Source: Candidatus Thorarchaeota archaeon SMTZ1-83 (GTDB lineage: Archaea; Asgardarchaeota; Thorarchaeia; Thorarchaeales; Thorarchaeaceae). From it: 32,554 nucleotides of DNA. The stretch lies in the NCBI GenBank assembly GCA_001563325.1, contig LRSK01000232.1:1-32554 (forward strand). Reading direction: 5' to 3'. The notes beneath the pieces were generated by a model. The model made no database searches and was not told the DNA's origin. It saw nothing but the letters and a program-made list of their open reading frames with translations. Position numbers and translations under genes: made by a program. Shown piece by piece: positions 8,105-16,271 of the stretch; the stretch's first letter is position 1; each line of letters begins with the position of its first letter.

Positions 8105-9373
8105 GTGGGGCCTCATCATCTCATTTTCCGTACTCATTCTTCTTCGAGATATAGCGTAGCAGCACTTCTCGGTGCTGTAGAGATGGATAGTCGACTGGCT
8201 GAGTTGCAGGTGAGTGCACCATTTCAGCTGTCTGATAGCACCATTCGAAGGACAGTCGATAAGGGACCAGTACTGCTTGCTCAATCCGTGATGAGTACAC
8301 AGACTGAGAGAGTGTTTCGTGAGAGTAAGAGAATCAAGGCACGGTTTGGTGACACGGTTACGCAAATCGGAGGCGGACCTCACGCTAGCGCTCGTCCTGC
8401 AGACCTCTTGGACGCTGGGTTCGACTATGTCGTAGTAGGCGAGGGAGAGAAGCTCTTTACAGACCTGCTCTGGTATCTGATGAATGATAGAGACCCTCGA
8501 GAGATTGAAGGTGTTGTCTCTGAGAAGAGTGAGTTCTATCCAAAGCCGAGAGACCTCCCCAAGGTCGAACTGGATGAATATCCCCCCTTTGCACTTGATA
8601 TGAACGTATTAGGTCCAGTCGAGGTGACACGTGGTTGTCCGTTTGCCTGCAAGTTCTGCTGCACGCCTTTCTTGACCAGCAAAGGAGTAAGACATAGATC
8701 CGTAGATTCAGTCGTCGGATGGCTGAATCGTGCGGTTCAACAAAGGGGATTTCGACGTACCTGGTTCATGTCGCCGAATGCTCTCTCTTATGGAGGAAAG
8801 GGACGCGAGATGAATCTGGACAAACTGGGATACTTACTCAGGGAGTCCACCTCAGTTGAGGGCCTTGAAGAGGTCTTCTTTGGAGCGTTTCCGTCTGAAG
8901 TTCGACCCGAGTTTGTCAGCAAGGAAGCACTTGATTTGCTGCGTGACTATGTGGCCAATAGAACGCTCCAGATTGGACTCCAATCAGCGAGTGACAGAGT
9001 CCTAGATATTGCAAATCGTTGTCACACCGTAGAAGACGGACTGGATGCGATTCGATTGTCTTTCGATTGTGGTTTCACACCACACGTTGACATGATGTTT
9101 GGACTACCTGGAGAAACAGAGAAGGAACTGAGAGCCAGCATCGAGATGTGTGAAGAGCTAGCAAAGATGGGAGCGATGGTGCACGGACACGTATTCATGC
9201 CTCTTCCTGGAAGTGCCTTCGAGAACATGCCGCCAGGAATTCTAGACCCAGAGAGTCGTAGTGCATTAGGAGAGCTCTCCAGAAGGGGAGTGCTTACTGG
9301 TTCTTGGAGTGTGCAAGAGACCATGGCTGCGGAACTGGCCTCCAACGGAGAGTACAATGCCAAATGCTCATAA
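8105..9373 (+). CDS. B12-binding/radical SAM protein (MJ_1487-like)
   Basis: A 422-residue protein. Residues ~25-135 look like a cobalamin-binding Rossmann domain (GGGPHASARPADLLDAGFDY then VVVGEGE), without the DxHxxG motif of base-off B12 binding. The radical SAM core starts at TRGCPFACKFC, with CxxxCxxC holding the 4Fe-4S cluster (around residues 178-186), and includes QIGLQSAS and GLPGETEKE. The layout resembles the MJ_1487 family of archaeal B12-radical SAM proteins, whose substrate I do not know. The start is GTG at 8105, 14 bp after psmB. Taw1, another radical SAM enzyme, begins 42 bp downstream, so a role in tRNA or another methylation is conceivable but unproven. Confidence 0.85.
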   Translation: MGPHHLIFRTHSSSRYSVAALLGAVEMDSRLAELQVSAPFQLSDSTIRRTVDKGPVLLAQSVMSTQTERVFRESKRIKARFGDTVTQIGGGPHASARPADLLDAGFDYVVVGEGEKLFTDLLWYLMNDRDPREIEGVVSEKSEFYPKPRDLPKVELDEYPPFALDMNVLGPVEVTRGCPFACKFCCTPFLTSKGVRHRSVDSVVGWLNRAVQQRGFRRTWFMSPNALSYGGKGREMNLDKLGYLLRESTSVEGLEEVFFGAFPSEVRPEFVSKEALDLLRDYVANRTLQIGLQSASDRVLDIANRCHTVEDGLDAIRLSFDCGFTPHVDMMFGLPGETEKELRASIEMCEELAKMGAMVHGHVFMPLPGSAFENMPPGILDPESRSALGELSRRGVLTGSWSVQETMAAELASNGEYNAKCS

Positions 9374-9415
9374 GACACGACGCAGTCTTGGCCGACGACA
9401 CCATTGAGTCCGGAA

Positions 9416-10369
9416 ATGCCTACAGAATTGAGAGAGAAGCTCAAGCGGCAAGGGTATCACCTCCTTGGACAGCGAGGAGCATTCAAGGCATGCCAATGGC
9501 AAAAGAAGAGTCTACTATATGGAGATGTCTGCTACAAGCAGCGATTCTATGGCATTGAGAGTCACAGATGTTTGCAGATGACTCCAGTAGTGGACAAGTG
9601 TACTCAGAACTGTGACTTCTGTTGGCGGGTGACTCCATCAGACCTTGGAACGGGATGGAATCAGACTAGCGTTACAAAGAATGAAGTTCTGGCACCATCT
9701 GACCTGCTCGATGAAGTGCTGATGGCTAACCTAAGGTCTCTAGGAGGATTCAATCCCGAAATCGGAGCTAATGTGCCAGAGAATAGATATCGTGAGGCTA
9801 GAGAACCTAGACATCTAGCAATCTCATTGGCGGGCGAGCCAACGCTGTATCCGTTCCTGAGTGAACTGATTGAGGAGGGGGGCAATCGAGGAATGTCAAC
9901 ATTCCTAGTGACCAATGGAACACGACCGGATGTTTTATCCAATATGACTCTCCCCACGCAGCTCTACATAACATTGGCCGCGCCAGACGAACAGACCTAT
10001 CGTGCCCTGTGCAAACCAATTATACGCGATGGCTGGAAACTACTGAATGAATCACAAGAGGTGCTTCATTCACTCTCATGTCGTACTGTGAATCGACTCA
10101 CAATGGTAGCTGGTCACAATATGTATGAACCGCGCTCGTTTGCCAAGCTGATTCTCTCAGGTGAGCCAGACTTTGTTGAAGTCAAGGGGTACATGTTTCT
10201 TGGCTCATCTAGGGATAGAATGAGTAGCGTCAATGCACCGTCGCACCGGGAGATTCGTTCTTTCTCTAGGAAACTGTCCGCTCTTACGGGGTACTATCTA
10301 CAAGACGAGCAGGTTGAGAGCAGGGTGGTGCTTCTGTCAAGGAGCAAACAAATAAAGAAGATACAATAG
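9416..10369 (+). CDS. taw1: tRNA 4-demethylwyosine synthase (Taw1/TYW1)
   Basis: Radical SAM enzyme that condenses pyruvate carbons with m1G37 of tRNA-Phe to give the tricyclic imG-14, the second step of wyosine synthesis. A 317-residue protein. The radical SAM cluster motif CTQNCDFCWR is at residues 62-71. Three upstream cysteines, C26, C39 and C52, would hold the second 4Fe-4S cluster characteristic of TYW1. I choose the ATG at 9416; a TTG at 9404 would add four residues. LAGEPTLYP is the GGE-like SAM-binding segment. Trm5, which makes the m1G37 substrate, lies 2.5 kb downstream on the other strand. Confidence 0.95.
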   Translation: MPTELREKLKRQGYHLLGQRGAFKACQWQKKSLLYGDVCYKQRFYGIESHRCLQMTPVVDKCTQNCDFCWRVTPSDLGTGWNQTSVTKNEVLAPSDLLDEVLMANLRSLGGFNPEIGANVPENRYREAREPRHLAISLAGEPTLYPFLSELIEEGGNRGMSTFLVTNGTRPDVLSNMTLPTQLYITLAAPDEQTYRALCKPIIRDGWKLLNESQEVLHSLSCRTVNRLTMVAGHNMYEPRSFAKLILSGEPDFVEVKGYMFLGSSRDRMSSVNAPSHREIRSFSRKLSALTGYYLQDEQVESRVVLLSRSKQIKKIQ

Positions 10370-10388
10370 ACGGGGGTCGGGGACAGAA

Positions 10389-11024
10389 ATGAAGCTATCC
10401 AAGATTCTAGAGCCTCTGAGAACCGAGATTGAGGGAGATGATGGAGTCCGCGAGAGAATACTTCCACTATCAAGGTCAGCCGTTAGAAAGTGTAGCGAGT
10501 CAATAAAGGAGAGTCACAGAGGAGACTTCGCTGCTGCTGCTGAACTGCTATCAGAGGCTCATGCGATTGTGGAGAGAGCCCTGAGGGAGGTGACGGAGAG
10601 CAATTTCATGGCTCGTTCGAGGAATCTAGATGTAGCCCATCAGGAGATGGCAGAGGCTGCAAACCTCCTCTCACTACTGAAAGATGGTCGATTTACAGCC
10701 CCTCAGCAGTACGGGATTCCTGCGAGAGCGTATCTGACTGGTCTTGCAGACACAGTAGGAGAACTCAGGAGAGCTGTGCTTGATAGCATTCGACAAGAGG
10801 ACGTCGAGAGAGCAACGAGTCTGTTGGGGTTCATGGAAGAGATCTTCGATGAAATCCAGACCTTTGACTTTCCGAATGCCTTGGTCCCCGACCTCAGAAG
10901 GAAAAGCGACGTTGCTAGGTCGATAATTGAGCGCACACGTGGAAGCATAACTTCAGCCATTCAGCAGGAGAAGTTGGTAAGAGAACTGAAGGCCTTCGAA
11001 GACCGCATGAGAGATAACCAATAA
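10389..11024 (+). CDS. Archaeal translin-family protein
   Basis: A 211-residue, almost wholly helical protein. The C-terminal two-thirds contain AYLTGLADTVGELRR (about 117-131), followed by a segment with the spacing and composition of the translin/TRAX fold (FMEEIFDEIQTFDFPNALVPDLRRKSD). Translins are nucleic-acid-binding oligomers; in eukaryotes TRAX adds RNase activity, and archaeal members bind or process RNA. I cannot tell from sequence whether catalytic acidic residues are present. It starts 19 bp after taw1 and ends 4 bp before ribK, so the three are probably one operon. Confidence 0.85.
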   Translation: MKLSKILEPLRTEIEGDDGVRERILPLSRSAVRKCSESIKESHRGDFAAAAELLSEAHAIVERALREVTESNFMARSRNLDVAHQEMAEAANLLSLLKDGRFTAPQQYGIPARAYLTGLADTVGELRRAVLDSIRQEDVERATSLLGFMEEIFDEIQTFDFPNALVPDLRRKSDVARSIIERTRGSITSAIQQEKLVRELKAFEDRMRDNQ

Positions 11025-11028
11025 TAGG

Positions 11029-11742
11029 ATGGAGAGCGGAGAGCAGACTGACATGATTGCACCTGACACTTGGTTCACACTCTATGTTCTGGCGAGAGAA
11101 GGGGCATCTCATGGAAGGACTATTCTAACAACCCGAAGACTTGGAGAGATGCTTGACGTAAGTCAACAGACCGCATCACGAAGGATTTCCTTTTGCGTCG
11201 AAGAGGGCTATGTGACTCGGGCTCACACGGCAAGTGGAATGGTGCTACAATTGACAAGTAAAGGCATCAAAGAGCTAAGCCAGATAATGACTAACTTGGA
11301 GCTTGCTCTTGCGCCACGTGAGGAGGAGATAGTGATAGATGGTCGGGTGGTGCATGGCCTTGGTGAAGGCGCATACTACGTGGAAATGTACTCCTCAAGA
11401 TTCGAGAAGGCCCTTGGTTTCAAGCCTTTTTCTGGCACCCTTAATGTGAAGGTCATTGATGAGAACTCTCGCAACGCCGTCAGTAGAATGAAACAGTCAC
11501 CACCCCTGATTGTGTCAGGTTTCACTCTCGAGGGGCGGACTTTTGGAGATGTCGTCTGTTATCGAGTCATGGTGAATCAGAAAGTTGATGGTGTCGTAGT
11601 CATTGCTCAGCGAACACATCACGGACAGGACATTCTGGAGGTGATCTCGCCCTTCGATCTCAGAGAGAGGCTTAAGCTGAAGGATGATGACTATGTGACG
11701 CTTTCAGTGGTACCTCTTCATAGGGTGAGAGAGCCTCAGTGA
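11029..11742 (+). CDS. ribK: CTP-dependent riboflavin kinase with HTH domain
   Basis: Phosphorylates riboflavin to FMN using CTP, the archaeal route. A 237-residue protein with two parts: residues ~12-90 are a winged helix-turn-helix (TTRRLGEMLDVSQQTASRRI), and ~100-232 the DUF120/RibK barrel, with GLGEGAYYVEMYS, LGFKPFSGTLNVKV, and SPFDLRERLKLKDDDYV. The HTH fusion is common in archaeal RibK and suggests the protein also regulates flavin genes. Its ATG lies 4 bp after the translin stop. The last 7 bp overlap the convergent pcm gene. Confidence 0.95.
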   Translation: MESGEQTDMIAPDTWFTLYVLAREGASHGRTILTTRRLGEMLDVSQQTASRRISFCVEEGYVTRAHTASGMVLQLTSKGIKELSQIMTNLELALAPREEEIVIDGRVVHGLGEGAYYVEMYSSRFEKALGFKPFSGTLNVKVIDENSRNAVSRMKQSPPLIVSGFTLEGRTFGDVVCYRVMVNQKVDGVVVIAQRTHHGQDILEVISPFDLRERLKLKDDDYVTLSVVPLHRVREPQ

Positions 11743-12413
11743 CCATACTCGCCAGTCAGTGGTACAAAGGCAACCCCACCCCACCGTTTCTTGGTGACTT
11801 TCGATTCCAAGCCTTTCTCAACCACCATGAGCTCCTGATAGAACCCACGAGACCCCACAGGGATTAGCAGAATGCCACCTGGTGCCAGCTGTTCAATCAG
11901 AGGCGGAGGAATGTCGGGTGCTGCCGCTGCCACAAGCATTCGGTCAAAGGGAGCCTTCTCTGGTAGCCCCCTTCCACCATCTCCATGAATTACAGACACT
12001 CTATCGGCATACCCGGACCGCTCGAGATTCGCTTTGGCAAAATCGATTAGGCCTTTGACTATCTCTATTGTGTATACATGGCCCGGGTTGGGGGACCCCG
12101 TTGGTGCAACTATCTCTGCACATAGAGCAGCATGATACCCTGATCCGGCTCCCACCTCTAAGACATTGTGCCCCTCTCTGAGGTCCAGACCTTCGCACAT
12201 TATTACACACATGTGAGGAGCAGAGATAGTCTGACCCAATCCAATTGATAGAGGTGAATCGCGGTATGAGTTTCTACGAGAATCTGGGAGTACGAACTCC
12301 TCTCGAGGAACGGTCCTGAATGCCCGTTCAACGCTCTCGCTCCTTAGATATCCTCGGCGTCGAAGACTCTGAGCGAGATTCTCGGCTTGTTTCTCGAAGG
12401 AGCTGTCGCGCAT
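11736..12413 (-). CDS. pcm: Protein-L-isoaspartate O-methyltransferase
   Basis: Repairs isoaspartyl damage in proteins using SAM. A 225-residue protein of normal family length. Conserved signatures: VPREEFV (about 35-41), the substrate loop SIGLGQTISAPHM, SAM motif I VLEVGAGSGYHAAL, and VIHGDGGRGLPEKAPFDR, with the closing VAFVPLTGEYGH. An in-frame ATG at 12509 would add 32 unrelated residues; the ATG at 12413 (MRDSSFEKQ) fits the family N-terminus. It is divergent from the DUF371 gene with only 59 bp between starts. A second, divergent Pcm-like gene is at 26751. Confidence 0.95.
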   Translation of the reverse strand: MRDSSFEKQAENLAQSLRRRGYLRSESVERAFRTVPREEFVLPDSRRNSYRDSPLSIGLGQTISAPHMCVIMCEGLDLREGHNVLEVGAGSGYHAALCAEIVAPTGSPNPGHVYTIEIVKGLIDFAKANLERSGYADRVSVIHGDGGRGLPEKAPFDRMLVAAAAPDIPPPLIEQLAPGGILLIPVGSRGFYQELMVVEKGLESKVTKKRWGGVAFVPLTGEYGH

Positions 12414-12442
12414 CACAATCACTGCACAATGTGGCATGCATT

Positions 12443-12450
12443 GATAAAAG
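12443..12450. promoter_or_regulatory. Possible shared TATA region, pcm / DUF371
   Basis: GATAAAAG, centred 27 bp before the DUF371 ATG and about 33 bp before the pcm ATG on the other strand (there CTTTTATC). It is the only A/T-rich element in the 59-bp gap, so both genes may be transcribed, near-leaderless, from this one segment. Confidence 0.35.
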
Positions 12451-12472
12451 CGTTGAGCGCAATCATGGAAGC

Positions 12473-12898
12473 ATGCGCAGAGTGCGATTCCGAGCCTATG
12501 GACACGCAAATGTCACTGGGGATCATAGAACCACGGTTGAGATTACATCAGAGCCAACTCTGACACCATCAGGTACGTGTATTGTCGGCATTCGGGCGAA
12601 TAAGACGCTCCAAAGATTCGATTCGGAGATCAAAGAACTAGCCAGATCCCCCAACACGCGCATTGTCCTGAGACTCAATGTGGAGAATTTGATTGAGGAG
12701 ATTGAGGGAAGAGGGGACCCCGGGCTGACGTATTCCGATTCGACTAGCATGGTGGCTCGAAAGAGCTCATTTGTGTGCGGGCGAACTCTGATGATTCAAG
12801 CTGACAAGGCGGCCTCAGACCTTAATCGTTCTCTCATAGAGAGGTTAAAACAGCCTGAAACAGCCATTGATTGTGAGCTTCTCTTTATCAGCGAATGA
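12473..12898 (+). CDS. DUF371 family protein
   Basis: A 141-residue protein. The N-terminus (MRRVRFRAYGHANVTGDHRTT) and SGTCIVGIRANKTLQ match the archaeal DUF371 family, which is of unknown function. The C-terminal half includes STSMVARKSSFVCGRTLMIQADKAA, a segment with conserved-looking small and charged residues. The open frame extends upstream to 12320, but that part overlaps pcm coding sequence and looks unrelated; I start at the ATG at 12473. The last 11 bp overlap the end of the convergent trm5 gene. Confidence 0.85.
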   Translation: MRRVRFRAYGHANVTGDHRTTVEITSEPTLTPSGTCIVGIRANKTLQRFDSEIKELARSPNTRIVLRLNVENLIEEIEGRGDPGLTYSDSTSMVARKSSFVCGRTLMIQADKAASDLNRSLIERLKQPETAIDCELLFISE

Positions 12899-14018
12899 CC
12901 AAATCGACAACCATTTGGTACTCGTAGGGGGCACTATCCCGGACTCTTCGTATCACATCAACACTCTGTACTTCTCTGCCCGACTCTCTCACAAGGCCCT
13001 CTATCTTCTCCTGAACGCTACTTTCAGGATCTTTTCCACCTGCAAAATCGTAGTAATGCATGAATCCGTCTTCCCTCAGAGCTTTGCATGCATCCCTTAC
13101 AAACTCGAAGGCACCAGTTGGATGGTTCATTATCACCCGATCAACATCTGCATCAAAACTGCTCTGAACGTAATCATGTGCATCTCCCAGTATAGGTATG
13201 ACCTCACCTATCAGTCGATTGAGCTCGATGCTCTCTCTAAGTAGATCAATTGCATCAGCGTTGATGTCGATAGCATAGACCCTAGCACTATGTCTTCTGG
13301 CAATGTGTAGCGCGAAGGGGCCGACTCCAGTGAACATGTCTACCACGGTTTCGCCATCCACAACCAGATTTGCAACCCTGTTATGCTCCTCAAGCAGCCT
13401 TGGACTGAAGTAGGCCTTTGCAACATCTACTGCAATCTTGCAGCCATATTCTGTGTGAATGGTTCTTGTCTTTCTCTGACCAGCAAGTAGGTCATACCGA
13501 CGGACTCTTGTTGTTCCGGTTATGGCACCTCGCTTGCCAAGAACCGTTGAGAAGTTCTTGTGCATGGATTGAAAAGCTGAACCTATCTCCCTACCAAAGT
13601 CAGCTAACTCATCAGGTAGTTCAAGAACAGCGATATCTCCAATGAGGTCATAGGCACGTGGTAGGTGTTCGAACAGTTCTGGGGGTAGTATGCCCTCAAG
13701 AGCATCAGACAACGTCTTCGGTCCGATATGTGCCGTTACAAACTCTCTCTTGCCGGTTTCGAAGTCTATGCCAGCCAGAATCTTCTTCAATTCGGCCTTG
13801 GAAACCTTGCCTGATAATGGGAAGTACAGGTCTTGGTATTCGTCTACTATCTTGTATTCTGTGTCTAGGAGTTTGGCCTCCAAGAGGGCCTTTCTGGCCG
13901 TTTCGCCATCGCCGGCCTTTGTCTTGACATATGACCTTCCGGACGACACAGGTACCCTTAGGGCGGCTTCTCCTAATGAGTCTGGTTGTCGAAAGGAAAG
14001 ATTATCACTCGGCGTCAT
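12888..14018 (-). CDS. trm5: tRNA (guanine37-N1)-methyltransferase Trm5
   Basis: Methylates G37 of tRNAs with SAM; in tRNA-Phe this is the first step of wyosine synthesis, feeding Taw1. The N-terminal D1 domain (AKLLDTEYKIVDEYQDLYFPL) is present, then the D2 region with YDLIGDIAVLELP (about 146-158) and TRVRRYDLLAG. The Rossmann core has VVDMFTGVGPFALHIARR (SAM motif I) and MNHPTGAFEF in the place of the usual N-P/L-P catalytic motif. The ATG at 14018 leaves only 29 bp before the divergent gene's start and gives about 20 residues not typical of the family; a GTG at 13949 is a credible alternative. Confidence 0.92.
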   Translation of the reverse strand: MTPSDNLSFRQPDSLGEAALRVPVSSGRSYVKTKAGDGETARKALLEAKLLDTEYKIVDEYQDLYFPLSGKVSKAELKKILAGIDFETGKREFVTAHIGPKTLSDALEGILPPELFEHLPRAYDLIGDIAVLELPDELADFGREIGSAFQSMHKNFSTVLGKRGAITGTTRVRRYDLLAGQRKTRTIHTEYGCKIAVDVAKAYFSPRLLEEHNRVANLVVDGETVVDMFTGVGPFALHIARRHSARVYAIDINADAIDLLRESIELNRLIGEVIPILGDAHDYVQSSFDADVDRVIMNHPTGAFEFVRDACKALREDGFMHYYDFAGGKDPESSVQEKIEGLVRESGREVQSVDVIRRVRDSAPYEYQMVVDLVIR

Positions 14019-14047
14019 TCGCGTATCTTAAGGGACAGGATGTGACA

Positions 14048-15127
14048 ATGCCTGAACAAGCTATTACTCTCAGAGACCGTGATCTGATTCTGACAGAACC
14101 AGGAATCTTCTTCCGCGTCTACGGATACTGGCATCCCCCAGAGGGATACGTGTGTGACCCTGAATACGTGCCTATGTCCATATTCAAGTCTGACACTCTG
14201 CTGGATAGACGAATACGTAAGAAGGGCTACTGCAAGTTCTATGGGCCCGAAGGTGTGGAGTTCGTGAATGAGAAGTATCCAAAGTTCACAGTTCAGTATC
14301 CTCCTCTTGACACTATTCTTGTTGGAGTAAGGCATCCTGACATTAGTGAGGTGCTCAGGACAGACATGGGCCTGAAAGAGATGCTTGCTTCCCCGCCTGA
14401 TGACCTCCTTGCAGAACTCTTGGTTGAACTGATTGACTATCTCGTACAGAACACATCGTTAAGTCGGTCGGATCTGGGTATATTCGGTAGCCTGCTAGCA
14501 GGAATCTACCATCCACAATACTCGGATCTGGATATCACTGTCTACGGAAAAAAGACGTTCGAAGAGCTTCGGCCGCTTCTGCTTGAATGGTATTCTGAAC
14601 CGGATGGGTATCTGGCCAACGAGTTTGTGGTGGAAGTGGAGCAGTTCTTGGAGAAGCCTTCTCCCTTTAAGGCGATAACTCGTGAAGAGATAATTGCGCA
14701 CCATCGTCGAAAGGGAATCTACGGTATCCTGCCAGGAGTACGAGAACCCTTCCTCAAGGTGGAGTTCGAGCCTATTCGTAGATTTGACGAGATTGACAAC
14801 CTGGCTGAGGATGCAACAATGACTCCGGGGGACCGGATTACTGTCAGGGCCCGCATCACTGAGCATGATGACGGCTACTACATGCCAAGCGAGTATGGAA
14901 TCGAAACGCTTGAAGTGCTGGATGGCGACCCAAGCGCATCACCCACCAGAGTTCTCAACTACATAGAACAATTTCGAATGATGGCCTTCAGAGATGAGGA
15001 GGTCTTGGTTTCTGGCGTTCTTGAGAAAGTAGAGCGAAAGAGCACAGAATATGAGCAGATAGCGATAAGCTATGTATCAGGTTGGGAAGCCAATGTTCTC
15101 AAGACCATAGGTGCCGTCGAGTACTAG
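14048..15127 (+). CDS. Nucleotidyltransferase-fold protein, active-site type (COG2413-like)
   Basis: A 359-residue protein in three parts. Residues ~1-100 contain a domain with GYWHPPEGYVCDPEYVP. Residues ~120-250 are a polymerase-beta-like nucleotidyltransferase core: FGSLLAGIYHPQYSDLDITVYG has the Gly-Ser start and the two acidic residues (SDLD), and LKVEFEP may give the third. Residues ~260-359 look like a beta-rich, perhaps OB-like, domain (GDRITVRARITEHDDGYY ... VLVSGVLEKVE). It resembles archaeal predicted nucleotidyltransferases of COG2413, substrate unknown. I start at the ATG at 14048; the open frame goes back to 13931 but overlaps trm5. It faces a paralog at 15124-16212 and shares stop bases with it. 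Confidence 0.75.
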   Translation: MPEQAITLRDRDLILTEPGIFFRVYGYWHPPEGYVCDPEYVPMSIFKSDTLLDRRIRKKGYCKFYGPEGVEFVNEKYPKFTVQYPPLDTILVGVRHPDISEVLRTDMGLKEMLASPPDDLLAELLVELIDYLVQNTSLSRSDLGIFGSLLAGIYHPQYSDLDITVYGKKTFEELRPLLLEWYSEPDGYLANEFVVEVEQFLEKPSPFKAITREEIIAHHRRKGIYGILPGVREPFLKVEFEPIRRFDEIDNLAEDATMTPGDRITVRARITEHDDGYYMPSEYGIETLEVLDGDPSASPTRVLNYIEQFRMMAFRDEEVLVSGVLEKVERKSTEYEQIAISYVSGWEANVLKTIGAVEY

Positions 15128-16212
15128 GTATTACTGACAAGGCGAATGAACTCCTTGCCCGCCCCCACCTTCGAGCCGACCATCAGCTGGTAGAAGATTT
15201 CTTCCCTGTTTCGTGTCGGTGTGACTCTCTGAATGATACCCGACACCTCTACTTTGTCTCCTTCTCGTATGAGTCCTCGGAATGACCCCTCATACAGCAA
15301 TATCCTTGAAACCTGGTCCCCCCCTAAGATGTCGAGCGGGCGGGAACTGCCTTCATAGATTGCGGGGAGAAACAGACCGTATTTCTCGCTGGTGACCTCC
15401 ATTTTGACACGCACAGGAGAGGGCGTCAATGTTGTGTATGACTCACTTCCGTGCATGATTGGAGCCTCGTCGGGGAGGAGAATAGGCATGACACCGATAC
15501 TCCGTTCGCGACAGAGGAGTCCTTTCCTTCTTGTGAACAGCGTCTTCATGTCCTCAACAGGAAGAACAGGAATACGGGCAACGACTCTGGACATAGTGCG
15601 TTCCCATTCGTGGAGTTCCCTTAGGCGCATGTGTGAGTTCTGTTCTGCAACCTCATCGTAGCTATTCTGGAGGTGCCACGCGTCTTCAAAGCCATAGATG
15701 TTCATATTGATGTCAGAGAAAGATGGGTCGTGTGCCTTCCAAACGATACTGCCTGTGACACCCAGTCGTTCAAGTGGGATTCCCAGTGTGTCGTGTAGAG
15801 TCTCAGCCATCTCACCCACGCTATTCTCCAATGGGTCTTTGGCCCCCTCTTCAAGAATCTCCCTTAGTCTGATTTCAGGACTGAAGTATTTGTCAACATC
15901 ATCTCTGGGCACTTCAAGAAGCTCAACACCGAAATGATCATCGAATACTAGGTAGTCGTCAGGAGCCTTTGTCATGCCTTCAGATGCTGAGGCCCCTCCG
16001 CCCCAGAAGATACGTTCGTACCGCCGTTCTCCTGAGACCCACTTACCATCAGGATGAGGCGCATACTTGAAGAAAGAGAGAATTCGACTCGCTGGTTGGA
16101 TGTATCCGAGGGTGACATAGACTCTTCCATCCTTGTCGTGAAACACGTCACGGTCGCGGACGCGGTCTGGGAGACTAATCAGTGCAGGTTGTTTCACATC
16201 TCGTCGATTCAC
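15124..16212 (-). CDS. Nucleotidyltransferase-fold paralog with altered active site
   Basis: A 362-residue protein with the same three-part plan as its convergent neighbour: an N-terminal domain (YVTLGYIQPASRILSFFKYAPHPDG), a nucleotidyltransferase-like core, and a C-terminal domain ending in a similar strand-rich segment (GDKVEVSGIIQRVTPTRN). In the core, VTGSIVWKAHDPSFSDINMNIYG aligns with the partner's GS...SDLD motif, but the second Asp is Asn (SDIN), and no equivalent of LKVEFEP is evident. It has probably lost transferase activity or changed its job. The stop codon overlaps the partner's in a CTAG tetranucleotide (15124-15127). Partner duplication and a joint function are inference. Confidence 0.7.
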   Translation of the reverse strand: MNRRDVKQPALISLPDRVRDRDVFHDKDGRVYVTLGYIQPASRILSFFKYAPHPDGKWVSGERRYERIFWGGGASASEGMTKAPDDYLVFDDHFGVELLEVPRDDVDKYFSPEIRLREILEEGAKDPLENSVGEMAETLHDTLGIPLERLGVTGSIVWKAHDPSFSDINMNIYGFEDAWHLQNSYDEVAEQNSHMRLRELHEWERTMSRVVARIPVLPVEDMKTLFTRRKGLLCRERSIGVMPILLPDEAPIMHGSESYTTLTPSPVRVKMEVTSEKYGLFLPAIYEGSSRPLDILGGDQVSRILLYEGSFRGLIREGDKVEVSGIIQRVTPTRNREEIFYQLMVGSKVGAGKEFIRLVSNT

Positions 16213-16271
16213 TGGCGTGTTCCTCGATAGATAGATTAGACATCCTTGATCTAGTCTGGCTAGGACTGAGT

